Positions 46,547 through 54,533 of a stretch of DNA of 64,000 nt are shown here, piece after piece. The notes under the pieces were generated by a model that worked only from the letters and a program-made list of their open reading frames with translations, had not been told where the DNA came from and did not search any database. How positions within the stretch are numbered: the first letter of the stretch is position 1; the number at the start of each line of letters is the position of its first letter. A program made the translations under genes and the position numbers. This stretch comes from Nocardioides luteus (GTDB lineage: Bacteria > Actinomycetota > Actinomycetes > Propionibacteriales > Nocardioidaceae): NCBI RefSeq assembly GCF_000960475.2, contig NZ_JZDQ02000011.1, positions 62,001-126,000 on the forward strand, given 5' to 3'.

Positions 46547-47526
46547 GCGACGTACACGACCCGTCCGACCGTGGTGCCGTCGGCAAGGCGCTGGACGCCG
46601 TCGGCCACCTGCTCCAGGGAGAGCTCCTCGCTGACCAGCGGCTTGATCGAGCCCTCGGCAGCCATCCGGGTGAGCTCGGCGTGGCACTGCCTGACGAGCT
46701 CGGGGGCGAGCATGTTGTAGAGACCCCAGTGGAGCCCGACGATCGAGTAGTTCTTGATCAGCGCGTGGTTGAGCGCGGCCTCCTGGATACGGCCGCCGGC
46801 GAAGCCGATGATCAGGATCCGGCCCTCGAAGGCGATGCACTTGGTGGAGCGGTCGTAGGTGTCGCCGCCGACCGGGTCGTAGATCACGTCGGCACCCTTG
46901 CCGCCGGTGACCTCCTTGACGACCTTCACGAAGTCCTCCTCGTGTCGGTCGATCACGACATCAGCGCCGAGCTTCTTGGCAACCTCGGCCTTCTCCGGTC
47001 CGCCGACCACGCCGATCACGGTCGCCCCGGCGGCCTTGCCGAGCTGGATCGCGGCGCTGCCGACCCCGCCCGCGGCGGCGTGGACGAGCAGCGTCTCGCC
47101 GGGCTGGAGGTGAGCGCGGCGGTGGAGCCCGAACCAGCCGGTCTGGTAGCCGATGTAGAGGCTCGACGCCTCCGCGTCGGTGAGTGCCTCGGGCGCCGGG
47201 AAGGTCGTCGCGGCGTCCATCAGCGCGAGCTCGCCGAAGCCGCCGTAGGGCAGCGCGGCGCCGCCGATCACGCGGTCGCCGACCCGGAAGCCGTCGACTC
47301 CGTCACCGAGCTCGGTCACCTCGCCGCACAGCTCGACGCCGGCAGTGAACGGCAGCTCGGGCTTGACCTGGTAGAGACCCCGCGCCATCAGGACGTCGGG
47401 GAAGTTGGCCGGGCTGGCCAGCACCTTCACGACGAGCTGCCCGGCCCCGGGGGACGGGTCGGACACCTCCTCGAGCCTCATCACGTCCTTCGGCTCACCG
47501 AGCTCGTTGATCCGCCACGCCTTCAT
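46543..47526 (-). CDS. NADPH:quinone oxidoreductase family (zinc-free MDR)
   Basis: The 327-residue medium-chain reductase has a GroES-like N-terminal half (ASPANFPDVLMARG, FTAGVELCGEV) and a Rossmann half with LLVHAAAGGVGSAAIQLGKA. The Cys/His zinc ligands of alcohol dehydrogenases are lacking. ATG 47526 overlaps the SDR stop. The likely role is NADPH-dependent reduction of a quinone or enone, perhaps an enoyl intermediate of this operon. Confidence 0.88.
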   Translation of the reverse strand: MKAWRINELGEPKDVMRLEEVSDPSPGAGQLVVKVLASPANFPDVLMARGLYQVKPELPFTAGVELCGEVTELGDGVDGFRVGDRVIGGAALPYGGFGELALMDAATTFPAPEALTDAEASSLYIGYQTGWFGLHRRAHLQPGETLLVHAAAGGVGSAAIQLGKAAGATVIGVVGGPEKAEVAKKLGADVVIDRHEEDFVKVVKEVTGGKGADVIYDPVGGDTYDRSTKCIAFEGRILIIGFAGGRIQEAALNHALIKNYSIVGLHWGLYNMLAPELVRQCHAELTRMAAEGSIKPLVSEELSLEQVADGVQRLADGTTVGRVVYVA

Positions 47527-48299
47527 ACCTGTCCCTCCACGTGCTGCCAGAGTCGGTTCATCCCGCCGAGCCACTTGTCGGTCTGTGTCGCCCGCGCGGC
47601 GTAGTAGTCGCCCACCTCCGGGTGCGGCAGCACCAGGAAGCGGTCGTCGGTCGTCGCCTCCCAGGCGGCGTCGGCGACCTGCTCGGGGGTGAGCGCGCCG
47701 TCGCGGCTGAGCAGGCCCGCCATCGGTCCGGACCGCTCGAGCATCCCGGTCTGCACACCCTGCGGGCAGATCGCCTGGACGACGATCCCGTGGTGGCGGT
47801 AGGTCACCGAGAGCCACTCCGCGAAGGCGACCGCGCCGTGCTTGGTGACCGAGTAGGTCGGCGTACCGACCATCATCAGCAGCCCCGCCGCGCTCGCGGT
47901 CACCACATAACGACCCGACTTCCGCTCGACCCACTCGGGGACGAGGAGCCTTGCTGCCCTGACGTGGGCCATGACGTTGACCTCGTACGACGCCTGCCAG
48001 TCCTCCTCGGGACAGTCCAGGCCGATGCCGCGGTCGATGCCGGCATTTCCGTACCAGGTGTCGATCTGGCCGAGGTGGTCCTTCGCGGCCTCGACCAGGC
48101 GGGCGACGCCCTCGACGGAAGCCGCATCGCCGGCCACCGGGTGGGCGCCGATCTCCTTCGCGGTCTCGGCGAGGCGTACGTCGTCGATGTCGTTGACCAC
48201 GACGCGGACGCCCTCGGCGACGAGGCGGGCGGCCAGCGCGCGGCCGATGCCACCTGCGGCGCCGGTGACGACGGCGGTGCTGTCGGGAGCGATCGGCAT
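47523..48299 (-). CDS. Short-chain dehydrogenase/reductase
   Basis: The 258-residue SDR has TGAAGGIG at residues 12-19, Asp after the second strand (VNDIDD, NAD-type), YGNAG, catalytic Ser in VTASAAGL, and YSVTK with the catalytic Tyr and Lys. It shares long stretches with the degenerate SDR at 34203-34982 (for example FAEWLSVTYRHHGIV against FAEWLAATYRHQGIV). ATG 48299 shares one base with the upstream SDR stop (TGATG). Confidence 0.87.
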   Translation of the reverse strand: MPIAPDSTAVVTGAAGGIGRALAARLVAEGVRVVVNDIDDVRLAETAKEIGAHPVAGDAASVEGVARLVEAAKDHLGQIDTWYGNAGIDRGIGLDCPEEDWQASYEVNVMAHVRAARLLVPEWVERKSGRYVVTASAAGLLMMVGTPTYSVTKHGAVAFAEWLSVTYRHHGIVVQAICPQGVQTGMLERSGPMAGLLSRDGALTPEQVADAAWEATTDDRFLVLPHPEVGDYYAARATQTDKWLGGMNRLWQHVEGQV

Positions 48300-49054
48300 C
48301 AGACGCGACCGCCGGCGAGGGTGAGGCCGCCGTCGACGGTGACGAGCTGGCCGGTCATCCAGCCGGCGTCCTCGGAGAGGAGGAAGGAGGCGACGCCGGC
48401 GATGTCCTCGGGGACGCCGAGGCGCTTGAGCGGGTAGGCGGCCGAGACCTCGGCCTCGCGGCCCTCGTAGAGGAGCTCGGCGAACTTGGTCTTCACCACT
48501 GCGGGGAGGATCGCGTTGACGCGTACCTTCGGGCCGAGCTCGACCGAGAGCTCCTGGGTGATGTAGCTGAGCATCGCCTTGCTCGCGCCGTAGGTGGCGA
48601 TCAGCGGCGTCGGGGCCAGGCCGGCCACCGAGGAGATGTTGACGACCGCGCCGCCGTGCTCCGACATCCACTGCCGCCAGACCTGCTGGGTCCAGCCGAT
48701 CGGCGAGAGGCAGTTGACCTCGACGGTCTTGCGGGCCGACTCGCGGTCCATGTCGATCAGGCCGCCGGCCTTGGGGTTGATACCGGCGTTGTTGACCAGC
48801 AGGTCCGCGCCGCCGAACGTCTCGATCGCGGTCTTGACGACCTCCTCCTGGTGGTCCGGGTCGTCAGCCTTCCCGGCGATGCCGAGGGCGACCGCCTTGC
48901 CACCGAGCCCCTCGACCGCCTCCTCGAGCGCCTCGGGCTTGCGCGCCGTGATGACGACCTTCGCCCCCTCCTCCACCAGCCGCTGGGCGATGCCCAGACC
49001 GATGCCCCGGCTGGCCCCGGTGATGATCGCCGTACGTCCCTCGAACCTCGACAT
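48299..49054 (-). CDS. Short-chain dehydrogenase/reductase (3-oxoacyl reductase-like)
   Basis: The 251-residue classical SDR has TGASRGIG near residue 10, NNAG, ISSVAG, YGASK and C-terminal GQLVTVDGG, as in FabG-like enzymes. ATG 49054 is preferred to TTG 49060 because GAGGG lies at a proper distance. It is the first gene of the eight-gene operon. A TetR-like palindrome lies 28 bp upstream. Confidence 0.88.
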   Translation of the reverse strand: MSRFEGRTAIITGASRGIGLGIAQRLVEEGAKVVITARKPEALEEAVEGLGGKAVALGIAGKADDPDHQEEVVKTAIETFGGADLLVNNAGINPKAGGLIDMDRESARKTVEVNCLSPIGWTQQVWRQWMSEHGGAVVNISSVAGLAPTPLIATYGASKAMLSYITQELSVELGPKVRVNAILPAVVKTKFAELLYEGREAEVSAAYPLKRLGVPEDIAGVASFLLSEDAGWMTGQLVTVDGGLTLAGGRV

Positions 49055-49081
49055 GCTCAATCCCTCGTGTGCTCGGCTAAT

Positions 49082-49097
49082 CTAAGCGCTTGCTTAG
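49082..49097. promoter_or_regulatory. Candidate TetR-family operator
   Basis: CTAAGCGCTTGCTTAG is a near-perfect 16-bp palindrome 28 bp before the first gene of the acyl-CoA dehydrogenase operon. The form (TAAGC-n4-GCTTA) is typical of TetR regulators of fatty-acid catabolic operons. No TetR gene is in the window. Confidence 0.6.
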
Positions 49098-49518
49098 GTG
49101 GTGACAGCGGTCACTCTACGGGGTCGCCCAAGAACATGGAAGGTCGGTGTCCAGGCAATGCCGAGAAGTCCGCCCGGTCGGCCGAGGCGTCACGCCGGTC
49201 GCGCGAAGCGTCACCCCGGTCGGCCGACGCGTCACCCCGGTCGGCCGAAGCGTCACCCCGGTCGGGCGACGCGTCAGCCGCGCGTCAGCCGAGGCGTCAC
49301 GTACGTCGGCCGAAGCGTCACTCCGGTCGGCCGAGGTGGCACCGTCGCGACCACTCGACCGACGTACGTGACGTCTCGACCGACCGGAGCGACGTCTCGA
49401 GCAACCGGAGCGACGTCTCGGCCGACGTACGTGACGCCTCGGTCTGCGCGCCCGACCACTCGGCCGCCGAACGCACCGCCCGTACGGCGAAGGGTCCCCG
49501 GGCAACAACGCCGAAAAC

Positions 49519-49562
49519 GCAGTTGTGGGCGACGAAACTGTCGTTTCGTCGCCCACAACTGC
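49519..49562. terminator. 20-bp perfect hairpin downstream of guaB3
   Basis: Arms 49519-49538 and 49543-49562 pair over 20 bp with a TGTC loop. The hairpin lies 44 bp after the guaB3 stop on the minus strand, a good position for termination. Its sequence is unrelated to the other gene-end hairpins. Confidence 0.7.
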
Positions 49563-49605
49563 AGACTCGGCCGTCAGAACTACAGATTCGGCCGGGGATC
49601 GATCG

Positions 49606-50712
49606 TCAGCCGACGACGACCTCGATGCGCTGGAACTCCTTGAGGTCGGTGTAGCCGGTGGTGGCCATGGCGCGCTTGAGGGCGCCGACGAGGTTCATGG
49701 TGCCGTCGGCGACGTGGGAGGGGCCGTAGAGGACCTCCTCGAAGGTGCCGACGGGCTGGAAGGCGACGCGCTCGCCGCGGGGCAGGTCGGCGTGGTGGGC
49801 CTCGTTGCCCCAGTGGAAGCCCTTGCCGGGGGCATCCGTGGCACGCGCGAAAGGCGAACCCACCATGACCGCGTCGGCGCCGCAGGCGATCGCCTTGGCG
49901 ATGTCGCCGGAGCGGCCGACGGCGCCGTCGGCGATGACGTGTACGTAGCGGCCGCCGGACTCGTCCAGGTAGTCACGACGCGCAGCAGCCACGTCGGCGA
50001 CGGCCGAGGCCATCGGCACCGCGACACCCAGCACCGTCCGCGTCGTGTGGGCCGCACCGCCGCCGAAGCCGACCAGCACGCCGGCGGCGCCGGTGCGCAT
50101 CAGGTGGAGCGCGGCCTGGTAGGTCGCGCAGCCGCCGACGATCACCGGCACGTCGAGCTCGTAGATGAACTCCTTGAGGTTGAGCGGCTCGGCCTGCGAG
50201 GAGACGTGCTCGGCCGAGACGGTGGTGCCGCGGATGACGAAGAGGTCGACGCCGGCGTCGACGACGGCCTTGGCGTACTCCTTCGTCCGCTGCGGGGACA
50301 GCGCCCCGGCCACGGTGACGCCCGAGGCGCGGACCTCGCGCAGCCGCTCGGTGATCAGCTCGGCCTTGATCGGCGCCTCGTAGATCTCCTGCAGCCGCCG
50401 GGTCGCGTCGACACCGCTCAGCTCGGCCAGCTCGTCGAGCAGCGGCTGCGGGTCGTCGTAGCGGGTCCACACGCCCTCGAGGTTGAGCACCCCGAGGCCG
50501 CCGAGCTTGCCCAACGCGATCGCGGTCGACGGCGACATCACCGAGTCCATCGGCGCGGCGATCACCGGGATGTCGAAGCGGTAGGCGTCGATCTGCCAGT
50601 CGGTGCTGACCTCGGTGGTGTCACGGGTGCGCCGCGACGGCACGATCGCCACGTCGTCGAAGGCGTACGCCCGTCGTGCTCGCTTGGCCCGGCCGATCTC
50701 GATCTCAGTCAC
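49606..50712 (-). CDS. guaB3: GuaB3 family IMP dehydrogenase-related protein
   Basis: The 368-residue TIM-barrel protein lacks CBS domains, as usual for GuaB3. FDDVAIVPSRRT and PVIAAPMDSVMSP open the barrel. The phosphate-binding part YVHVIADGAVGRSGDIAKAIACGADAVMVGSPFA is conserved. The catalytic-loop equivalent reads GFGGGAAHTTR, without the Cys of IMP dehydrogenase (SICTTR in the window's own guaB), so oxidation of IMP by the usual mechanism is unlikely. A GMP reductase-like role has been reported for some GuaB3 proteins. GTG 50712 starts at MTEIEIGR. Confidence 0.88.
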   Translation of the reverse strand: MTEIEIGRAKRARRAYAFDDVAIVPSRRTRDTTEVSTDWQIDAYRFDIPVIAAPMDSVMSPSTAIALGKLGGLGVLNLEGVWTRYDDPQPLLDELAELSGVDATRRLQEIYEAPIKAELITERLREVRASGVTVAGALSPQRTKEYAKAVVDAGVDLFVIRGTTVSAEHVSSQAEPLNLKEFIYELDVPVIVGGCATYQAALHLMRTGAAGVLVGFGGGAAHTTRTVLGVAVPMASAVADVAAARRDYLDESGGRYVHVIADGAVGRSGDIAKAIACGADAVMVGSPFARATDAPGKGFHWGNEAHHADLPRGERVAFQPVGTFEEVLYGPSHVADGTMNLVGALKRAMATTGYTDLKEFQRIEVVVG

Positions 50713-50771
50713 AGGACGGATTGTTCCACGTGACCGGATCGAGATCGGAAAGCACGCACCGACCTGGACCG

Positions 50772-51236
50772 TCAGCTCAGGTCGTAGGAGAGCACGAAGC
50801 CGTACGCCTCGCCACCGCCCTCCTCGGAGAGGACCATGTCCGCCTCGCCGACGAGCCCCTCGAGACCGCCGGTGCCGAGCCCGGGGACGACGGTGAGGTG
50901 GGAGCGGACGGTCTTGTCGGCGTACGTCCCGCTGATCCGCCACACGCAGGAGCCCTCCTGGCCGGCGATGGAGCCGGTGAACTGCTCGTACGCCTCGAAG
51001 ACCGCGCCGCCGGCGGGGTTGCCGTAGGCGCCGATCATCCGGGCGACACCCTTGCCCTCGATCTCCCCGGAGTAGGTGTAGTCGGTCTCGGCGGTCGTCA
51101 GGCCGCGGTTCGGGATGTAGACGTCGTCGCCCATCTGGGTGCCCTCGCCGTCGATGTCGACGTAGGCCGCCTCGATCCAGCGCGCGACGGTCATCGTGGT
51201 GCTTGCCTTGTTGCCGTAGGTGTTGCTGTTCGTCAT
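50772..51236 (-). CDS. DUF3224 family protein
   Basis: The 154-residue soluble protein is beta-rich and shows the DUF3224 layout: an N-terminal strand with Thr (STTMTVARW), TAETDYTYSGEIEGKGVARM, FEAYEQFTGSIAGQEGSCVWR, HLTVVPGLGTGGLEGL and a short C-terminal tail. This is a lipocalin/AOC-like barrel. The gene is divergent from an AraC regulator 63 bp away, which may control it. Function unknown. Confidence 0.78.
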   Translation of the reverse strand: MTNSNTYGNKASTTMTVARWIEAAYVDIDGEGTQMGDDVYIPNRGLTTAETDYTYSGEIEGKGVARMIGAYGNPAGGAVFEAYEQFTGSIAGQEGSCVWRISGTYADKTVRSHLTVVPGLGTGGLEGLVGEADMVLSEEGGGEAYGFVLSYDLS

Positions 51237-51299
51237 GGGTCCAGCCTGCTCGGGAAACAGGGGCGCAGGATTGAAGGAACGCGCCATATCGTTGGCGGC

Positions 51300-52097
51300 A
51301 TGGCAGGTCACGTGGAGGGCAGGGGCTATCCCGACGCGATCGTGCGGCCGGTGACGGCGGCCCGGACGATCACCACCGAGCGGTTCGCACCCTGCCCCGA
51401 GATCGCCGGCCACGTGGACTACCACTGGTACGTCGCCTGGGACCTCGAGCACCCGCACGACCAGCAGGTCATCCCGCAGCCGCGGATCCACATCGCCGCC
51501 GAGGAGGGCCGGCTGCTGGTCCACGGCATCGGCCGGCGCCCGTTCGTCCGGCATCTCACCGGCCGCGGGCACACCCTCGGCGTCTCCTTCCTGCCCGGCC
51601 TCTTCCGGCCCGTGCTCGGCCGCCGGGTGAGCACGATCGCCGACCAGGTCGTCCCCGCCCAGGAGCTGCTCCGCGTCGACGACCGGCCGGCCGCGGAGCG
51701 GATCCTGTCGTCGGCCGACCCGAAGGAGATGGCCGCCGCCATGGAGGCCTACCTCCTGGAGGTCGGCCTTCCCGCCGACCCCGTGGCCGAGGACGTACGC
51801 CGCTGGGTGACTCTCGCCGAGGACGACCGCTCGATCACGCGCGCCGAGCAGCTCGCCGACCACGCCGGCCTGAGCCTGCGGTCGCTGCAGCGCCTCTTCA
51901 GCGAGTACGTCGGGATCGGCCCGAAGTGGGTCGTGCAGCGGTTCCGCGTGCTCGAGGTCGCCGCCCGCGCCCATTCCGGCGACGTCGACTGGGCCGCGGT
52001 CGCCGCGGAGCTCGACTTCAGCGACCAGGCCCACCTGGTGCGTACGTTCCGGGACGTCGTGGGCGCTCCCCCGGCGACCTACGCCAAGGACCTGTAG
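51300..52097 (+). CDS. AraC family transcriptional regulator
   Basis: The 265-residue protein has an N-terminal domain of the DUF6597/AraC type (RFAPCPEIAGHVDYHWYVAWDL). A C-terminal double HTH follows (EQLADHAGLSLRSLQRLFSEYVGIGPKWVVQRFRV, then ELDFSDQAHLVRTFRDVVG). ATG 51300 lies 63 bp from the divergent DUF3224 gene. The gene ends at a long hairpin facing a convergent HTH gene. It probably regulates the DUF3224 gene. Confidence 0.85.
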   Translation: MAGHVEGRGYPDAIVRPVTAARTITTERFAPCPEIAGHVDYHWYVAWDLEHPHDQQVIPQPRIHIAAEEGRLLVHGIGRRPFVRHLTGRGHTLGVSFLPGLFRPVLGRRVSTIADQVVPAQELLRVDDRPAAERILSSADPKEMAAAMEAYLLEVGLPADPVAEDVRRWVTLAEDDRSITRAEQLADHAGLSLRSLQRLFSEYVGIGPKWVVQRFRVLEVAARAHSGDVDWAAVAAELDFSDQAHLVRTFRDVVGAPPATYAKDL

Positions 52098-52147
52098 GGG
52101 TTGTGAAGCTGAGAGTGATCTATAGACCACTCTCAGCTTCACAACCC
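52098..52147. terminator. 50-nt near-perfect palindrome between convergent regulators
   Basis: Arms 52098-52117 and 52128-52147 pair over 20 bp. The central ATCTATAGAC is also palindromic except for one A/C mismatch, so almost the whole 50 nt is a dyad. It begins at the AraC stop and overlaps the stop codon of the convergent XRE gene (52139-52141), so each transcript would read through it. Confidence 0.7.
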
Positions 52148-52966
52148 GCGCGCGAGCTGCTCGAGCGCGGCTGCCGAGGACGAACCGGGCTCGGCCCGGT
52201 AGAGCACGATGCGCTGGCTGGTCTCGGGCAGCACCATCGCCTCGTACGCCAGGTCCAGCCGCCCCACCACCGGATGCCGCAGGCGCTTGATGCCGTAGCC
52301 GCAGTCCATCACCGGATGCTCGGCCCACAGCTCGGCGAACAGGTCGCTGCGCTGGACGAGCTCACCGACCAGGCAGCTGAGGATGTGGTCGTCGGGGTGC
52401 AGGCCCGAGGAGTAGCGCAGGAAGCCGACCATCTGCAGCCCGGTGCCCTCGGGATCGACGAAGAGCTCGGGACCGTCCGGCTCGAGGAAGAACCGGCGGA
52501 TGATGTTCGGGCGCTGGGGGCGGCCGGCGTACGGCGCGTCGAAGTCCAGCCCGTGACCGTAGAGGCGGTGGCCGAGGTCGTTCCAGGCGAGCACGTAGTT
52601 GGCGTGGTCGACGATGAGCGCGGGACCGGGGTAGTCCATCAGCATCGCCACCGCGGCCGGGCGCGGCTCCACGTCGCGGCCGCCCGAGACCGTCTCGACC
52701 GGGCGCGCCAGCCGACGCAGGTGGTCGTGCTCCTCGGCACTCAGCCGCAGCGCCCGGGCCAGCGAGTCGATCACCGCGTCGGAGGCGTTGTGGTGGTCGG
52801 CCCGCTCCAGCCGGGTGTAGTAGGTCGGCGAGACGCCGGCCAGCATGGCCAGCTCCTCGCGGCGCAGGCCGGGCACCCGGCGGGCACCGTAGGACACCAG
52901 GCCGGCCTCCTCGGGGCTGATCGCCGCCCGGCGGCTGCGCAGGAACTCTCCGAGCTCGGTCGTCAT
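52139..52966 (-). CDS. XRE family regulator with MmyB-like ligand domain
   Basis: The 275-residue protein has an N-terminal HTH_31 domain (LGEFLRSRRAAI, RVPGLRREELAMLAGVSPTYYTRLERAD, ALARALRLSAEEHDHL). A C-terminal MmyB-like PAS-type domain follows (ALIVDHANYVLAWNDL, CYG-type HPVVGRLDL). It is divergent from the MFS gene with dyads between them, so it likely represses that exporter until a ligand binds. Confidence 0.86.
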   Translation of the reverse strand: MTTELGEFLRSRRAAISPEEAGLVSYGARRVPGLRREELAMLAGVSPTYYTRLERADHHNASDAVIDSLARALRLSAEEHDHLRRLARPVETVSGGRDVEPRPAAVAMLMDYPGPALIVDHANYVLAWNDLGHRLYGHGLDFDAPYAGRPQRPNIIRRFFLEPDGPELFVDPEGTGLQMVGFLRYSSGLHPDDHILSCLVGELVQRSDLFAELWAEHPVMDCGYGIKRLRHPVVGRLDLAYEAMVLPETSQRIVLYRAEPGSSSAAALEQLARGL

Positions 52967-53012
52967 GGTTCCTATAGTGCGGGCGCGCGGCGATTTCTTC
53001 CTGTCCCTGCCA

Positions 53013-53043
53013 GTGCCAGGCACGCGGGTGACTGTCAGGACAG
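53013..53043. promoter_or_regulatory. Paired dyads in the XRE/MFS divergent region
   Basis: GTGCCAGGCAC (53013-53023) and CTGTCAGGACAG (53032-53043) are two short palindromes in the 118-bp gap. Both are centred on CAGG and spaced about two helical turns. They are plausible operators for the divergent MmyB-like regulator. Confidence 0.5.
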
Positions 53044-53084
53044 GTGTCTGGCTGGCGTACGTCATCCGGCGCAGCGTTGGGGCC

Positions 53085-54506
53085 ATGACCACGACTACCC
53101 AGGCCGAGCCCGTACGCGAGGCCGCCATGACCCGCGGACAGCTGCTGGTGCTCCTGCTGCTGCTCGCCTCCCAGTTCACCCTCACCGTCGACTTCTCGAT
53201 CCTCAACGTGGCGCTGCCGACCGTCGGGGACAGCCTCGGGTTCGCCGAGGCGCACGTGCAGTGGATCGCGACCGCGTTCGCGCTGTGCGCGGCGGGGTTC
53301 ACGCTGCTCTTCGGCCGGATCGGCGACTACGTCGGCCGTCGGCGGGTCTTCCTGATCGGCATGATCGCGCTGGGTGCCGCCTCGCTGCTCGGCGGTGTCG
53401 CCACCTCTCCCGAGATGCTGCTCACCGCCCGGGTCGCCCAGGGCCTGGCCACCGCCGCGGTCACCCCGGCGGCGCTCTCGCTGCTCACCGTCTCCTTCCC
53501 CGAGGGACCACTGCGGCAGCGCGCCCTGGGCCTGAACAGCGTGGTGATGTCGACCGGCTTCACCGCGGGAGCGGTGCTCGGTGGCGTGCTCACCGATCTG
53601 CTCTCGTGGCGCTGGGCGTTCCTGGTCAACGTACCGATCGCGCTGCTGGTCGTGGCGATCGCGCCGTTCGTGCTGCGCGACTCCGCCGACCGGGAGCGGT
53701 CGCGGCTCGACATCCCGGGCGCCGTCCTGGTGACCGGCGGTCTGCTCGCGCTGGTCTACGGCGCGACCCGTCTGGGCGAGGCCGGCATCGCCGACGTCTG
53801 GGGGCTGGCCGCGATCGGCGTCGCGGTGGTCCTGCTGGTCGCCTTCTGGCGCGCCGAGTCCGCCCACCCGCACCCGCTGGTGCCGCTGCAGATCCTCACC
53901 CGGCGCACGATCGGCTTCGGCAACATCGCCGGCTTCGCGACCTTCGCCTTCGAGTCCTCGCTGGTCTTCGTGCTGACGATGTATCTCCAGCACGTCCTCG
54001 GCCTCGACGCCCTGCAGACCGGGCTGATGCTGGTCGCGATGGGCCTGGGCGCGATCATCGGCGGCTCCGTCGCTCCTCGGTTCATCGAGACCTTCGGCGT
54101 ACGCAACACCGTGGCGGTCGGTCTCGCCATCCAGGCGGTCACCACCGGCATCCTCGTCCTGGTCGGGCCCTCGGTCGGCTGGCTGTGGTTCGTCGGCCTG
54201 ATGAACTTCGTCGGCGCGATCGGGCACGTCGCCGCGATCGTCGGGTTCATGGTCGCGGCGACCTCCGGGCTGCCCGACCACGAGCAGGGGCTGGCCACCG
54301 GCCTGGCGATGATGACCCAGCAGGTCGCGATCGCCCTCGGCATCCCGATCATGTCCACCGTGGCCACCGCCGCCGGCGGGATCGACTCGCTCGGCGCGCT
54401 TCACGTGGCGATCGCCGTCAACGCGGTCCTGGTCCTGATCGCCGCGCTGCTGGTGGCCGTCGGGATGCCCGTCCGCCGGTCCATCCTCCGAAACTCTCTG
54501 AACTAA
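53085..54506 (+). CDS. MFS transporter, DHA2 (14-helix) drug exporter family
   Basis: The 473-residue membrane protein has about 14 helices, with the DHA2 motif C region GFTAGAVLGGVLTDLLSWRWAFLVNVPI near residue 150. The motif A loop GRIGDYVGRRRVF and the motif LTVDFSILNVALPTV in helix 1 are also present. ATG 53085 is the first codon after the operators. Likely a proton-driven exporter of a toxic compound or metabolite. It is 28 bp upstream of the monooxygenase cluster, but the short gap has a possible promoter. Confidence 0.88.
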   Translation: MTTTTQAEPVREAAMTRGQLLVLLLLLASQFTLTVDFSILNVALPTVGDSLGFAEAHVQWIATAFALCAAGFTLLFGRIGDYVGRRRVFLIGMIALGAASLLGGVATSPEMLLTARVAQGLATAAVTPAALSLLTVSFPEGPLRQRALGLNSVVMSTGFTAGAVLGGVLTDLLSWRWAFLVNVPIALLVVAIAPFVLRDSADRERSRLDIPGAVLVTGGLLALVYGATRLGEAGIADVWGLAAIGVAVVLLVAFWRAESAHPHPLVPLQILTRRTIGFGNIAGFATFAFESSLVFVLTMYLQHVLGLDALQTGLMLVAMGLGAIIGGSVAPRFIETFGVRNTVAVGLAIQAVTTGILVLVGPSVGWLWFVGLMNFVGAIGHVAAIVGFMVAATSGLPDHEQGLATGLAMMTQQVAIALGIPIMSTVATAAGGIDSLGALHVAIAVNAVLVLIAALLVAVGMPVRRSILRNSLN

Positions 54507-54533
54507 GTTGATGAAGTCAGTAGACTTTTGCGC

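Larger units (their letters stand above)
49055..49605. repeat. Intergenic region with two opposed arrays of phased 21-bp repeats
   Basis: This 551-bp stretch has no convincing gene. Five exact-period units start at 49175, 49196, 49217, 49238 and 49259 (CGGTCGGCCGANGCGTCAC-like). After a partial break two more start at 49303 and 49324. From 49353 the same unit runs in the opposite orientation at 49353, 49374, 49395, 49416, 49437 and 49458. A 25-bp inverted repeat links about 49289-49313 with 49418-49442. Two further units of a related form start at 49565 and 49586, beyond the hairpin at 49519-49562. Open frames through the array encode only low-complexity heptads and lack a start with a ribosome-binding site. 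Confidence 0.8.

Noticed and set aside
49175..49478. CRISPR array
   Set aside because: The 21-bp units are contiguous with no unique spacers, half are inverted, and no cas genes are present.
49098..49643. Coding sequence of heptapeptide repeats through the 21-bp array
   Set aside because: All frames stay open because the GC-rich repeat is a multiple of three. There is no start with a ribosome-binding site and the composition is low-complexity Arg/Pro/Thr.
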